DNA of 39,259 nucleotides, taken from Verrucomicrobia bacterium UBA1200. GTDB lineage: Bacteria > Verrucomicrobiota > Kiritimatiellia > RFP12 > UBA1067. Location: positions 1 to 39,259 of the forward strand of contig DBXY01000067.1 in the NCBI GenBank assembly GCA_002309765.1, read 5' to 3'. Both the position numbers and the translations under genes were made by a program. Positions 14,955-23,833 of the stretch are shown here, piece by piece; the stretch's first letter is position 1; every line of letters begins with the position of its first letter. The notes below the pieces were generated by a model. That model saw nothing but the letters and a program-made list of their open reading frames with translations. It had not been told where the DNA came from and searched no databases.

Positions 14955-16508
14955 ATGAAAGAACGCCCCAGCGAGTGGATCGCAATTCTCGACTACGGCA
15001 GCCAATACACCCAACTGATCGCCCGCCGCATCCGCGAACAGCGGGTTTTTTCGGAGATCATCAGTTTCGACACCTCCGCCGACACCTTGCGCGAAAGCAA
15101 GCCTAGCGGCATCATTCTTTCCGGCGGACCGAACAGCGTTTTCGACGCCGACGCGCCAAAATGCGACCCCGGCATTTTCGAGCTGGGAATCCCGGTACTG
15201 GGAATCTGCTACGGAATGCAGTTGACCGCGCAGGCGCTCAACGGGAAGGTCAAGCCTGTAGATTCCCGCGAATACGGCCACACCCGGATCGCGATTATGG
15301 GCGGCACCCGGCTGTTCAAAGGGTTGCCCACCGAATTCGACGTGTGGATGAGCCACGGCGACCAAGTGGAGACTATGCCGCCCGGCTTCAAGGCATCCGC
15401 GCGTTCCCTCTCCTGCCCCATCGCCGCGATGCGGAACGAGGAGAAAAGCTTCTACGCCATCCAATTCCACCCCGAAGTCGTCCACACGCAATTCGGCAAC
15501 GAAATCATCCGCAACTTCCTCTTCGGCATCTGCCATTGCCGCGGACAGTGGAAACTGGCCGACTGGGTGGATGCGACGATAACCAAACTGAAGGAGCAGA
15601 TCGGCGAAAGCGAAGAGGTGGTGCTGGGACTTTCCGGCGGCGTTGACTCCAGCGTGGCGGCGGTGCTGCTCCACCGGGCGATCGGCGAACGCCTGCACTG
15701 CATTTTCGTGGACAACGGATTGCTCCGTTACGGCGAAGCCGATCAGGTCGAGACTGAGTTCCGCGCCAAGATGGGGTTGGATTTGACGGTGGTACACGCC
15801 GAACAGCGTTTCTACGACGTACTCAAGGGAATCTCCGATCCCGAGGCCAAACGCAAGGCAATCGGTAAAACCTTCATTGACGTATTTGCCGAAGAGGCCC
15901 GCCGGTTCAAGGGATGCCATTTCCTTGGTCAGGGCACGATCTATCCCGACGTAATCGAATCCTCCTCCGCGTTGCACGGGCCCAGCGAGACCATCAAGAG
16001 CCACCACAATGTCGGCGGGTTGCCGCCCGACCTGAAGTTTGAGCTGGTGGAACCGTTGCGCGACCTGTTCAAAGATGAAGTCCGCACGGTCGGCCACGTG
16101 CTGGGAATTGACAGCAAACTGCTCGACCGCCAGCCTTTCCCCGGCCCCGGCTTGGGCGTTCGGGTTTTGGGCGAAGTCACGCCGGACAAGGTGCAACTGC
16201 TACAACAAGCGGATTTGCGGGTTCAGGAGGAGATCAAAAAACTCCCCACCTACAAAAACATCTGGCAAACTTTCGCGGTGCTGCTGCCCTGCCGCAGCGT
16301 GGGCGTGATGGGCGACCACCGCACCTATGAATACACCTGCGTAATCCGCAGCGTGGATTCGATCGACGCGATGACCGCGGACTGGACGCGGCTCCCATAC
16401 GAAACACTGGCCACGATCTCCAACCGCATCATCAACGAGGTAAGGGGAATCAACCGCGTGGTTTACGACATCTCGTCCAAACCGCCGGCCACCATCGAAT
16501 GGGAATAG
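14955..16508 (+). CDS. guaA: GMP synthase (glutamine-hydrolysing)
   Basis: 517 residues. Converts XMP to GMP with ATP and glutamine. The N-terminal class I amidotransferase has nucleophile C85 (LGICYGMQ) and H172/E174 (FHPEV). The ATP pyrophosphatase domain has SGGVDS at 227-232, and the C-terminal dimerisation domain ends RPPATIEWE-like, as PPATIEWE. CGGAG lies 8 bp before the ATG. No strong promoter is evident in the 47 bp after the pnp terminator. hisH begins 1 bp after its stop, so guaA, hisH and hisF form one transcription unit. Confidence 0.97.
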   Translation: MKERPSEWIAILDYGSQYTQLIARRIREQRVFSEIISFDTSADTLRESKPSGIILSGGPNSVFDADAPKCDPGIFELGIPVLGICYGMQLTAQALNGKVKPVDSREYGHTRIAIMGGTRLFKGLPTEFDVWMSHGDQVETMPPGFKASARSLSCPIAAMRNEEKSFYAIQFHPEVVHTQFGNEIIRNFLFGICHCRGQWKLADWVDATITKLKEQIGESEEVVLGLSGGVDSSVAAVLLHRAIGERLHCIFVDNGLLRYGEADQVETEFRAKMGLDLTVVHAEQRFYDVLKGISDPEAKRKAIGKTFIDVFAEEARRFKGCHFLGQGTIYPDVIESSSALHGPSETIKSHHNVGGLPPDLKFELVEPLRDLFKDEVRTVGHVLGIDSKLLDRQPFPGPGLGVRVLGEVTPDKVQLLQQADLRVQEEIKKLPTYKNIWQTFAVLLPCRSVGVMGDHRTYEYTCVIRSVDSIDAMTADWTRLPYETLATISNRIINEVRGINRVVYDISSKPPATIEWE

Positions 16509-16509
16509 C

Positions 16510-17133
16510 ATGACGGTAATCGTGGATTATCGCGCCGGCAACCTGACCAGCGTCAGGCTGGCCATTGAGGCGGTGGGCGGGATGGTACAGGTCAGTTCCG
16601 ATCCCGACACCGTCGCCGCCGCCGATCGGGTGGTTTTTCCGGGAGTTGGGGCGGCAAAGAACGCGATGGAGAACCTGCGTGAGTTGGGTTTGATCGATGC
16701 GGTGCGCGAGGCAGCCCGCAGCAAGCCTTTCCTCGGAATCTGCCTCGGGATGCAAATCCTTTTCGACCGGACGGAAGAAGACGGCGGAGTTGACTGTCTG
16801 GGGATTCTCCCCGGACAGGTGCGGCGTTTTCCCAACGTTACCGGCTGTAAAGTGCCGGAAATCGGCTGGAACAGCGTATCCGCAAATGCCCCGCACGGTT
16901 TTCTTAACGACGGCGAGGAGTTCTACTTCGTTCATTCCTATTACGTCGAGCTAAACCCGTTCACCGTGGGCCGCACATCATACGCCGGGGTAGAGTTCGC
17001 CTCCGCCGTCCGGCGCGGACAGCTTTTTGCCACCCAGTTCCACCCCGAAAAATCCGGCCGAATCGGGTTAGCTTTGCTGCGGGCGTTTTTGAACACGCCG
17101 GCAACCGAAAAACAGGAGTGCCCGCAATGTTAA
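16510..17133 (+). CDS. hisH: Imidazole glycerol phosphate synthase, glutaminase subunit
   Basis: 207 residues. HisH releases ammonia from glutamine and passes it through the HisF barrel in step 5 of histidine synthesis. The class I amidotransferase triad is visible: C78 in LGICLGMQ and the His/Glu pair in TQFHPEKSG. The ATG is 1 bp after the guaA stop and the 3' end overlaps hisF by 7 bp, as expected for subunits made in equal amounts. No other his gene is in the window. Confidence 0.96.
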   Translation: MTVIVDYRAGNLTSVRLAIEAVGGMVQVSSDPDTVAAADRVVFPGVGAAKNAMENLRELGLIDAVREAARSKPFLGICLGMQILFDRTEEDGGVDCLGILPGQVRRFPNVTGCKVPEIGWNSVSANAPHGFLNDGEEFYFVHSYYVELNPFTVGRTSYAGVEFASAVRRGQLFATQFHPEKSGRIGLALLRAFLNTPATEKQECPQC

Positions 17134-17903
17134 CCAAACGGATTATTCCCTGCCTTGACGTGCGGAACGGACGGGTAACCAAAGGCGTTAAATTCAAAAA
17201 CAATATCGATCTCGGCGATCCGGTGGAAATGGCGGTGGAATATTCCGACGGCGGAGCGGACGAACTTGTGTTTTACGACATCACCGCTTCGGCGGAACAG
17301 CGGCCAATTGACATCGGCATGGTGGAATCGGTCGCGAAGGCCGTACACATCCCGTTCGCGGTCGGAGGCGGCATATCCTCGGTGGCGGACATGGAGCGGG
17401 TGATACTGGCCGGCGCGGAAAAGATCTCCGTCAACTCCCTTGCGGTTCGCAACCCGGCAATTATCGCCGACGGGGCCAGAGAGTTTGGACGTCAATGCGT
17501 GGTGTTGGGAATGGATCCGGTAAAATCCGACACCCCCGGCTGTCCTAGCGGATACGAGGTCACCACCCGCGGCTATCGCGAACTTACCGGTATGGATGCG
17601 GTGGAGTGGGCAAAACGCGCGGTTGACCTCGGCGCGGGGGAAATCGTGGTTAATTCGGTTGACGCGGACGGAACCAGGCAGGGCTTTGAGCTGACCATCA
17701 CCCGGCTAATCGCAGACGCCGTTCCGGTCCCGGTGGTAGCCTCCGGCGGCGCCGGGGTTCCGAAACATTTGATTGATGCCTTTAATCTCGCCCGCGCGGA
17801 TGCCGCGATTGTTGCCGGTATGGTGCATTCCAAAGAATGGACTATCGCCCAAATCAAAGACGAAATGCACCGGGCCGGAATCCCGACCCGACTACACTGG
17901 TAA
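17127..17903 (+). CDS. hisF: Imidazole glycerol phosphate synthase, cyclase subunit
   Basis: 258 residues, full length (beta/alpha)8 barrel. It cyclises PRFAR with ammonia from HisH to imidazole glycerol phosphate and AICAR. Catalytic aspartates lie in IIPCLDVRNGRV near the N terminus and in VVNSVDADGT. Phosphate-binding glycines are in the AVGGGIS and ASGGAGV blocks. AGGAG at 17114-17118 fixes ATG 17127; a GTG at 17118 would overlap that site. The gene converges on pilT, 25 bp apart, with no clear terminator between. Confidence 0.96.
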   Translation: MLTKRIIPCLDVRNGRVTKGVKFKNNIDLGDPVEMAVEYSDGGADELVFYDITASAEQRPIDIGMVESVAKAVHIPFAVGGGISSVADMERVILAGAEKISVNSLAVRNPAIIADGAREFGRQCVVLGMDPVKSDTPGCPSGYEVTTRGYRELTGMDAVEWAKRAVDLGAGEIVVNSVDADGTRQGFELTITRLIADAVPVPVVASGGAGVPKHLIDAFNLARADAAIVAGMVHSKEWTIAQIKDEMHRAGIPTRLHW

Positions 17904-17928
17904 GCGTTTGTTGTGCTGAACCCGCGGA

Positions 17929-19068
17929 TTACCGCGCTCGGATTTGGCTGCGAATCACGTCCGGATTGCGGGCCATTGCCAACGCGGTGGTGCGGGAAAT
18001 CTCCCGAGCTTGGCAAAGCCGGACCAAATCCTGCTCCAAAGTCTGCATCCCCAACGCATTGCCGGTTTCAATCGCCGAATAGATTTGGGCCGACTTCCCG
18101 GTGGCAATCAAATTTGCCACCGCCGGGGTATTGATCAAAATCTCGCACACCGGTATCCGGCGTCGGGGCTGGTCGGTCCGTTCCGAAGTCAGCAACCGTT
18201 GAGCCACGATCCCTTTAAGCACCAGCGAAACTTGGCGGCGAATCGCATCCTGCTCGCCGGAAGAAAACACCGACACCAGCCGCTCCACCGCACCAACGCA
18301 GTCGCCAGCGTGCAGAGTGGTGAACACCAGATGGCCGGTTTCGGCGGCGGTGATGGCGGTACGGATGGTTTCCTGCTCTCGGATTTCCCCGACCAGAATT
18401 ATGTCGGGGTCTTCGCGCAAAGAATCCACCAGCGCCTCGTTAAAGCTCATTGCGTCGATACCTATCTGCCGCTGATGCACCAACGACCGGATAGAAGCGT
18501 GGACATACTCCACCGGATCCTCGATGGTTATAATGTGCCCTTCGCGGGTTTGGTTAATCCGGTCAATCAACGTTGCCAGAGTGGTTGATTTTCCGGAACC
18601 CGTAGCTCCGGAAACAATCACCAGTCCGTCCTTGAGCTTACAAAAATCCGCCAACCTTGCCGGAAGCCCCAACTCTTCCAGCGAACGGAACCGTGACTCC
18701 AGCAACCGAATTGCGATACCCAGCGAAGGGACATTTCCGTCGGCTTTGTCGTTTTCACCGAAAGCGGACATCGACTGGCATTGGAAAATGTTGAAGCGGT
18801 AACGCCCGCCTGACGCCGAAGTGCAGGCCCCGTCAAAAGACCCCCGCCGAGACAACAGCGTCAACAGCGACTCCCGACCGCGCCCGCTCATCCGAAAGAG
18901 CAGGTCGGAAGCAATGTCAAACAGCATCTGGCGATTCAGCAAACCCAGTTTCAGGTCAGGCGACAACACCCCGCGCACCCGAAAAAACGGCGGCAGGCCC
19001 GGAGCCAGATGAATATCCGACGCCGTTCTTTCTTCGCAACCGGAGAACAAAACATCCAAAAATGCCAT
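17929..19068 (-). CDS. pilT: PilT/PilU-type twitching motility ATPase
   Basis: 379 residues. A hexameric ATPase that drives type IV pilus retraction at the cytoplasmic face of the inner membrane. Seen: N-terminal ASDIHLAPGLPPFFRVRG, Walker A GATGSGKST (154-162), Asp box TIEDPVEYVH, Walker B ILVGEIR, His box GHLVFTTLHA and the C-terminal ANLIATGKSAQIYSAIE segment equivalent to the AIRNLIRE region of PilT. The substitutions in this last segment leave PilU or another paralogue possible. AAGGGG lies 8 bp before ATG 19068. No pilus genes are next to it; pilB is 17 kb away. Confidence 0.9.
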   Translation of the reverse strand: MAFLDVLFSGCEERTASDIHLAPGLPPFFRVRGVLSPDLKLGLLNRQMLFDIASDLLFRMSGRGRESLLTLLSRRGSFDGACTSASGGRYRFNIFQCQSMSAFGENDKADGNVPSLGIAIRLLESRFRSLEELGLPARLADFCKLKDGLVIVSGATGSGKSTTLATLIDRINQTREGHIITIEDPVEYVHASIRSLVHQRQIGIDAMSFNEALVDSLREDPDIILVGEIREQETIRTAITAAETGHLVFTTLHAGDCVGAVERLVSVFSSGEQDAIRRQVSLVLKGIVAQRLLTSERTDQPRRRIPVCEILINTPAVANLIATGKSAQIYSAIETGNALGMQTLEQDLVRLCQAREISRTTALAMARNPDVIRSQIRAR

Positions 19069-19130
19069 GCACACGCCCCTTTAACGAAAGTTCAGGCAAC
19101 CATCAACCAAATAAAACGTTTCGCGTCAGG

Positions 19131-19874
19131 TCACAGTTCACTGGCACGTTTCAAAACCGCTTCGGCAAAAGCCCGCAAATCGCCGAAAGAAGCCGCAGCC
19201 TTATCGTCCAAACCCGTAGGCTGGGCATTCACAATCGCCAGCTTTCCACCCTGTCGCAGAGTGATCAAAGGAATCGACGCCGCCGGATACACAGTTAGCG
19301 ACGATCCCAGAACCAGCATCAAATCCGCAGTCTCGGCCAACCGCGACGCGCCGCTGAACGCCAATTCGGGAAGCATTTCGCCGAAGAACGTAATATCCGG
19401 CTTGTAGGGACCGCCGCACTTTTCGCAACGGGCGACCTCGGAAGTCTCCAACATAGCGCAAATCTCATCAAAACTCTTCTCGTTGCCGCAACGGTAGCAA
19501 TGGTGCAGGATAGGCGAACCGTGGACCTCATACACCACCTTAGACCCGGCCTTTTGGTGGAGCATATCGATGTTCTGGGTAATCACCCCTGGCACCTTGC
19601 CCAACCGCTCCAACGCCACAATCGCCTGGTGTACCGGCCCGGGCTGGTAATTGCGCAAACCGTAAACCAGCTCACGGCAGCCACGGTAATAAATCGACGG
19701 ATCGCGCACAAACCAATCGATATCGAAAATCCGTTCCGCGTCGGGCTGCTTGTACAAACCCTGCGGCCCGCGGAAATCGGGTATGCCGCACAGTGTGGAA
19801 ACCCCGGCGCCGGTGAACACCGCAATCCGGCGGGAATCGAAGATCAAATCAACCAACCGCTGTAAATCATCCAT
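19131..19874 (-). CDS. cobB: SIR2-family NAD-dependent protein deacylase
   Basis: 247 residues from ATG 19874; the frame is open further but the family N terminus fits here. Sirtuins remove acyl groups from lysines using NAD. Seen: GAGVST (22-27) and IPDFRG for NAD binding, TQNID (99-103), catalytic H118 in YEVHGS, and zinc ligands C126, C129, C150, C153. After the zinc module come ITFFGEMLP and LGSSLTVYPA, also typical. It is 62 bp upstream of pilT on the same strand and separated from the symporter gene by a strong terminator. Likely targets cannot be read from context. Confidence 0.93.
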   Translation of the reverse strand: MDDLQRLVDLIFDSRRIAVFTGAGVSTLCGIPDFRGPQGLYKQPDAERIFDIDWFVRDPSIYYRGCRELVYGLRNYQPGPVHQAIVALERLGKVPGVITQNIDMLHQKAGSKVVYEVHGSPILHHCYRCGNEKSFDEICAMLETSEVARCEKCGGPYKPDITFFGEMLPELAFSGASRLAETADLMLVLGSSLTVYPAASIPLITLRQGGKLAIVNAQPTGLDDKAAASFGDLRAFAEAVLKRASEL

Positions 19875-19906
19875 ACCTACCCCCTGCCGGAAAAGTCCGG
19901 ACCGGA

Positions 19907-19939
19907 ACAAAAAAGGCCGGCGCGGGAAAAGCGCCGGCC
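19907..19939 (-). terminator. Intrinsic terminator after the symporter gene
   Basis: Minus-strand stem of 9 G/C-rich pairs (19939-19931 with 19923-19915) around a 7-nt loop, followed by TTTTTTGTT. It closes the mutarotase-symporter operon 25 bp after the symporter stop. Confidence 0.88.
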
Positions 19940-19964
19940 AGATTTAGACTAAAACCGTTTGCCG

Positions 19965-21665
19965 TTACCAGAAGATAACGTAAAGGGCAACCGTTATCGC
20001 CACCACTACCAATCCGGCGACCAACGCACCCTTGGATGTGGTCAGATCCAGCTTGGTGTTGGAATCGAAGCTGACCGGCTTCGGCTGTTTGAACACCGCG
20101 CCGAGCGCGAACATCAGCACCAGCGTGATTACCAGCGCGTAACTGGCCGCCCAGAGATAATGCATCTTTTCGACGCTTCCGCCAATCACCAGCGGAATGG
20201 CCTTCAACAGCGATTCCGGCATCCAGTTGTTGAAGAACGCGAAGATGAGCGGATAGGCCAGCAAACCGACCACGCCAATCCAACGCTCGCCGCGACGGTT
20301 AATCAAACCGAAGATGAAGACCGCCACCACGCCGCCGGAGATGTACAGCTGTACCTGCTGAATGTAGGTGAAGATCGATTCAGTGTTCAAGATGCTAGCC
20401 ACCACGATGCCGACGATCATCAAGACCACAATCGTCAAACGCCCGAAGGAAACCAACTGTTTCGAGGAGGCCTCCCGATTGACATAGCGCTGGTAGATAT
20501 CCATCGTCAATAACGTGGAGGTCGCGTTCAGCACCGCCGCCAGCGAACTGACGATTGCGCCGAGCAAGGCCGCCAACACAAAACCGAGGATACCCACATT
20601 GTGCGGAATCAGCTTGGTGATCAACACGCCCAGCGCGCCATCATATTTGTAACCGTCTGCGATCGCCAAATCTTTGGCGAAAAGGTTGAAGGCGATGATG
20701 CCGGGAATGACGATGATGAACGGAATCAGAAGTTTAAGTCCGGCTGCGAGAACCAAACCCTTCTGCCCTTCCGCCAGCGACCCCGACCCTAGGATACGCT
20801 GGGTGATGTACTGGTTCAACCCCCAATAATAGAAGTTCGGAATCCAGATACCGATCATCAGGATGGTCCAGGGCATTGCGGTATCGGAAGCGGGACGGCC
20901 CATCTCCAATTTGACGGCGTTCGCCGCCTTGAAGGTGGCGAGCCAGCCGTCACCCGATGCCGCCTGCGGAGCGCTATGCAGAACACCCGCCGTGTCACGA
21001 GTCCAACCCATAACACTCTCGGCACTGCCGAGCGCCTTAATCGCGAAGTAAGCGATGATAGCGCCGCCAACGATAAGGGCGGACCCCTGAAGCAAGTCGG
21101 CCCACGCGCAGGCCTTCAACCCGCCGAAGAGCACATAACCGCCGGCCATAAGCCCCATCAGCAGACAACAGCCCCAGAACGGGACATTCCACCCGATCTT
21201 CACGAAGAGCTGGTGCATCACGAGCGATCCCGCGTAAGTCACGCCGATCAGACTGGCGACGATCAAAATGCCCATCATCGAAATGGTCATAATCGTCCGG
21301 GCCCAATGGTTGTACCGGACTTCCAGAAATTCGGGGATCGTAGTGATTCCCGTTTTAAGGAAGTAAGGCAACAGGGCGAACGCCACGACCACGAGGGCGA
21401 TGGCGGCGATCCACTCCCAACTGGCGCAGGAGAGGCCTTCCAACCCGGCCCCTTGTCCAGACATACCGACAAACTGCTCGGCGGAGATGTTGGCGGCGAT
21501 CAGCGAGAAACCGATCAACCACCACTTCAAACCGCGGCCGGCCAAGAAGTAATCGTCTGCGCCTTTATCCGATTCAGAAGATCCGGCACCCTTGGACTTT
21601 ATCATGCCGACGCACAGCACGGCGGCGATAAAGCCGAAAAACACGATAATGTCAAGAAATCCCAT
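19965..21665 (-). CDS. SGLT-type sodium/sugar symporter (SSS family)
   Basis: 566 residues with about 14 hydrophobic segments. Family blocks: DYFLAGRGLKWWLIGFSLIAANISAEQFVG near the N terminus, TTIPEFLEVRYN, FGGLKACAWADLLQG, and NQYITQRILGSGSLAEGQKG, all close to bacterial sodium/glucose-galactose symporters such as vSGLT. It should take up a hexose with sodium across the inner membrane. GGGAG precedes the ATG. The gene follows the mutarotase gene by 15 bp, which supports an aldohexose as substrate. Ends in a strong terminator. Confidence 0.92.
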   Translation of the reverse strand: MGFLDIIVFFGFIAAVLCVGMIKSKGAGSSESDKGADDYFLAGRGLKWWLIGFSLIAANISAEQFVGMSGQGAGLEGLSCASWEWIAAIALVVVAFALLPYFLKTGITTIPEFLEVRYNHWARTIMTISMMGILIVASLIGVTYAGSLVMHQLFVKIGWNVPFWGCCLLMGLMAGGYVLFGGLKACAWADLLQGSALIVGGAIIAYFAIKALGSAESVMGWTRDTAGVLHSAPQAASGDGWLATFKAANAVKLEMGRPASDTAMPWTILMIGIWIPNFYYWGLNQYITQRILGSGSLAEGQKGLVLAAGLKLLIPFIIVIPGIIAFNLFAKDLAIADGYKYDGALGVLITKLIPHNVGILGFVLAALLGAIVSSLAAVLNATSTLLTMDIYQRYVNREASSKQLVSFGRLTIVVLMIVGIVVASILNTESIFTYIQQVQLYISGGVVAVFIFGLINRRGERWIGVVGLLAYPLIFAFFNNWMPESLLKAIPLVIGGSVEKMHYLWAASYALVITLVLMFALGAVFKQPKPVSFDSNTKLDLTTSKGALVAGLVVVAITVALYVIFW

Positions 21666-21680
21666 AACGGCAGGCTCCCA

Positions 21681-22868
21681 TTATCGAGTGCTGAAACGGT
21701 ACTCGGTCGCGGTCTTGTAAAGCTGGCCGGGACGGAGGATGACCGAAGGGAACGAAGACTTATTCGGGGAATCGGGATAGTGCTGGGTTTCCAGCGCCAA
21801 ACCGCCGCGGAAGGTAAGGTGCCCACCGCTCTTGCTGGGGACCGAATCGGTAAGGAAGTTACCGCAGTAGAACTGGATGCCCGGCTCTTCGGTCCAGACT
21901 TCCATGTAACGCCCGGAGGTCTTTTCGTAGAGGGCGGCGGCAGCCGCCAACTTGCCCGACTGGTTGCGGAGGACCCAGTTGTGGTCGTAACCGCCACCGA
22001 ACTTAATCTGCTCGTTATCCTTGGTGTTCACGCGATCGCCGATCTTCCACGGGCTGGTGAAATCAAACGGCGTGCCCTTGACCGGGGCCAGATCGCCGGT
22101 CGGGATCAAGCCCGCGTTAACCGGGGTCATATAATCCGCGAAAAGGGTCAGCTCGTGGTCGAGAATCGTTCCGTTACCCTCGCCGTGGAAATTGAAGTAA
22201 ACGTGGTTGGTCAGATTCACCGGGGTGGCCTTGTCGGTCTTCGCCTCGTACTCCAGCCGCCACACGTTCTTCGCGGTCAGCCAATACGTGACCTTGACAT
22301 CCAATTTGCCGGGATATCCCTGGTCGCCGTCGGGGCTGGTCATGGTGAACTCCACGCCAACATCGTCGCCGTTGGTCAATGTTCTGGAATCCCAGACGCG
22401 GTCATTGAATCCGGAGGTACCACCGTGCAGGGTGCAGGGAATTCCGCCCGGATCGTTATTGCACGGAATGGTGTAGGTCACGCCGTCAAGCGTAAACTTA
22501 CCGTCACGGATACGGTTGCCGAACCGGCCGATGGTGGAACCAAAGTAGAGGTCGATATCCTCATAACCGGACACTTGGTTGAAACCGAGCGTAATATCGG
22601 CCAGTTTGCCGTCACGGTCCGGAGTCCAAAGGCGAACCACGCGGGCACCGTAGTCGATCACGTCCATGGCGACACCGCCGGCGCCGACCAGATGGAACTG
22701 TTTGACCTCCAACCCGGTCTTGGTTTTACCGAACGGCGAAACCGTCACCGACGCCTTTGATTTACCGCACTCTGACATTTTGCAACACCTCCCCTTATTG
22801 GTGGTGCAACCCGCAAGGGTCGCTACCGTTACACACGCTAACGCCAAATCACGCACAACGCTGTTCAT
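21681..22868 (-). CDS. galM: Aldose 1-epimerase, predicted lipoprotein
   Basis: 395 residues. The first 21 residues form a lipoprotein signal (hydrophobic stretch, then LAGC with C21). The rest is a galactose mutarotase-like domain: TIGRFGNRI, TLHGG, NLTNHVYFN (catalytic His) and the late GLALETQHYPDSPN block with the catalytic Glu. It interconverts alpha and beta anomers of hexoses. A signal peptide is unusual for GalM, which is mostly cytoplasmic; here the enzyme would work in the periplasm or at the outer membrane, just before uptake by the downstream SGLT-type symporter. AGGAGT lies 7 bp before the ATG. Confidence 0.93.
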   Translation of the reverse strand: MNSVVRDLALACVTVATLAGCTTNKGRCCKMSECGKSKASVTVSPFGKTKTGLEVKQFHLVGAGGVAMDVIDYGARVVRLWTPDRDGKLADITLGFNQVSGYEDIDLYFGSTIGRFGNRIRDGKFTLDGVTYTIPCNNDPGGIPCTLHGGTSGFNDRVWDSRTLTNGDDVGVEFTMTSPDGDQGYPGKLDVKVTYWLTAKNVWRLEYEAKTDKATPVNLTNHVYFNFHGEGNGTILDHELTLFADYMTPVNAGLIPTGDLAPVKGTPFDFTSPWKIGDRVNTKDNEQIKFGGGYDHNWVLRNQSGKLAAAAALYEKTSGRYMEVWTEEPGIQFYCGNFLTDSVPSKSGGHLTFRGGLALETQHYPDSPNKSSFPSVILRPGQLYKTATEYRFSTR

Positions 22869-22916
22869 TGATTACTCCTAACACTAATGATTAACGAAAT
22901 CCACTTACAAGCCAAG

Positions 22917-22945
22917 AGTTTACCCAATAACGCCCCGGATAACAA
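22917..22945 (-). promoter_or_regulatory. Possible promoter for the mutarotase-symporter operon
   Basis: On the minus strand TTGTTA (22945-22940) and TAAACT (22922-22917) with a 17-bp spacer. Both boxes are only moderate matches. Confidence 0.35.
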
Positions 22946-22966
22946 GCCGAAAATCGTCCGACGGGC

Positions 22967-23824
22967 TTATTTGTTGGCAGCCTCTTTCATTTTCGCCTTT
23001 TCCTCTTCCCAGATTGCCTTCTGGTAATCGTTGGTGGGCGCGTTAGCCCAACCCTCGCGCACCGCCAAGCGGTAAGGGATGCGGCGGGCCCGCTTCACCC
23101 CGAATTTATTGAACATCTTGTACATCTTCGGGTAGTTGATCGGCTGCATCACCTGAAACTTCGTCTCGTCAAGCTCCTTAAGCGAAAACACCGGCTGCAT
23201 CACGCAGTTGTCCTGCGTGGAGTATCCGGCACCGCCGATCATACCCAAGCCACGCCACAACTCCTTAATAATACGAATCTCTTTGGCGGGGGCGTCGACA
23301 CCCTCGCCCAGCCGGTCGGCGTTCACCACCGCCACCCGCTCTTCCGGGTAAACCGCCAACGCCGGGGCGGTTTTTTCCTCCGCGACCAGCAGCACCATCA
23401 AGGCCCGGTTATCCTTTAACAGTTTTTGCGCCAAAGCCAGCGCCGTATCCGGGCTGCGGGCCACATTGGTCGCGCGCACCCGCATTTTGGCGGCCCGCCC
23501 GAACACCTCCGCCACCTGTCCGGCCGCAGTACCCGGCGTCGTCCGCGTATCCACCAACAGCACTTCCGGCCCGCTCGGGGCGACATCCAGCAACCCGCCG
23601 GTCTTCTTCATCACCCGCTCGTCGCGCTCCCGAATCTGCTCCGGGGTCCACTCCTTTTTGGTGGGAATCGGCAAAGTCACCGGCTTGGCCTCCGGTTTGG
23701 GCGGAACGATCACTTTGGGCTTCTCCCCGGCGGGAAGATTCGGTACCGTGGGAGCAGGCCCCTGCGCCAACGCCACCGACGCGCACATCCCCGCCACCGC
23801 AAACGCAAACACCATGCTTCTCAT
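22967..23824 (-). CDS. Secreted protein, possibly a degenerate metzincin-like fold
   Basis: 285 residues with a signal peptide (cleavage likely after ALA at 18-20) and a Pro/Lys-rich stretch at 22-60. I do not recognise a named family. Residues 187-209 read KELWRGLGMIGG followed by CVM, and SLKELD at 214-219. This layout resembles the helix HExxHxxG, Cys and Met-turn of archaemetzincins, but both first histidines are replaced (Lys, Arg), so it would not bind zinc in the normal way. It follows the GspF-N-like gene by 9 bp in one operon. GGAGAA lies before the ATG. Function unknown. Confidence 0.7.
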   Translation of the reverse strand: MRSMVFAFAVAGMCASVALAQGPAPTVPNLPAGEKPKVIVPPKPEAKPVTLPIPTKKEWTPEQIRERDERVMKKTGGLLDVAPSGPEVLLVDTRTTPGTAAGQVAEVFGRAAKMRVRATNVARSPDTALALAQKLLKDNRALMVLLVAEEKTAPALAVYPEERVAVVNADRLGEGVDAPAKEIRIIKELWRGLGMIGGAGYSTQDNCVMQPVFSLKELDETKFQVMQPINYPKMYKMFNKFGVKRARRIPYRLAVREGWANAPTNDYQKAIWEEEKAKMKEAANK

Positions 23825-23833
23825 CTTATTCTC

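Noticed and set aside
14910..16196. 428-residue minus-strand frame opposite guaA
   Set aside because: It lies opposite GMP synthase, with no recognisable domain and no ribosome binding site.
20976..22760. 594-residue plus-strand frame opposite the symporter and mutarotase genes
   Set aside because: It spans two clear genes on the other strand and is very rich in Arg, Gly and His, as expected of an antisense reading.
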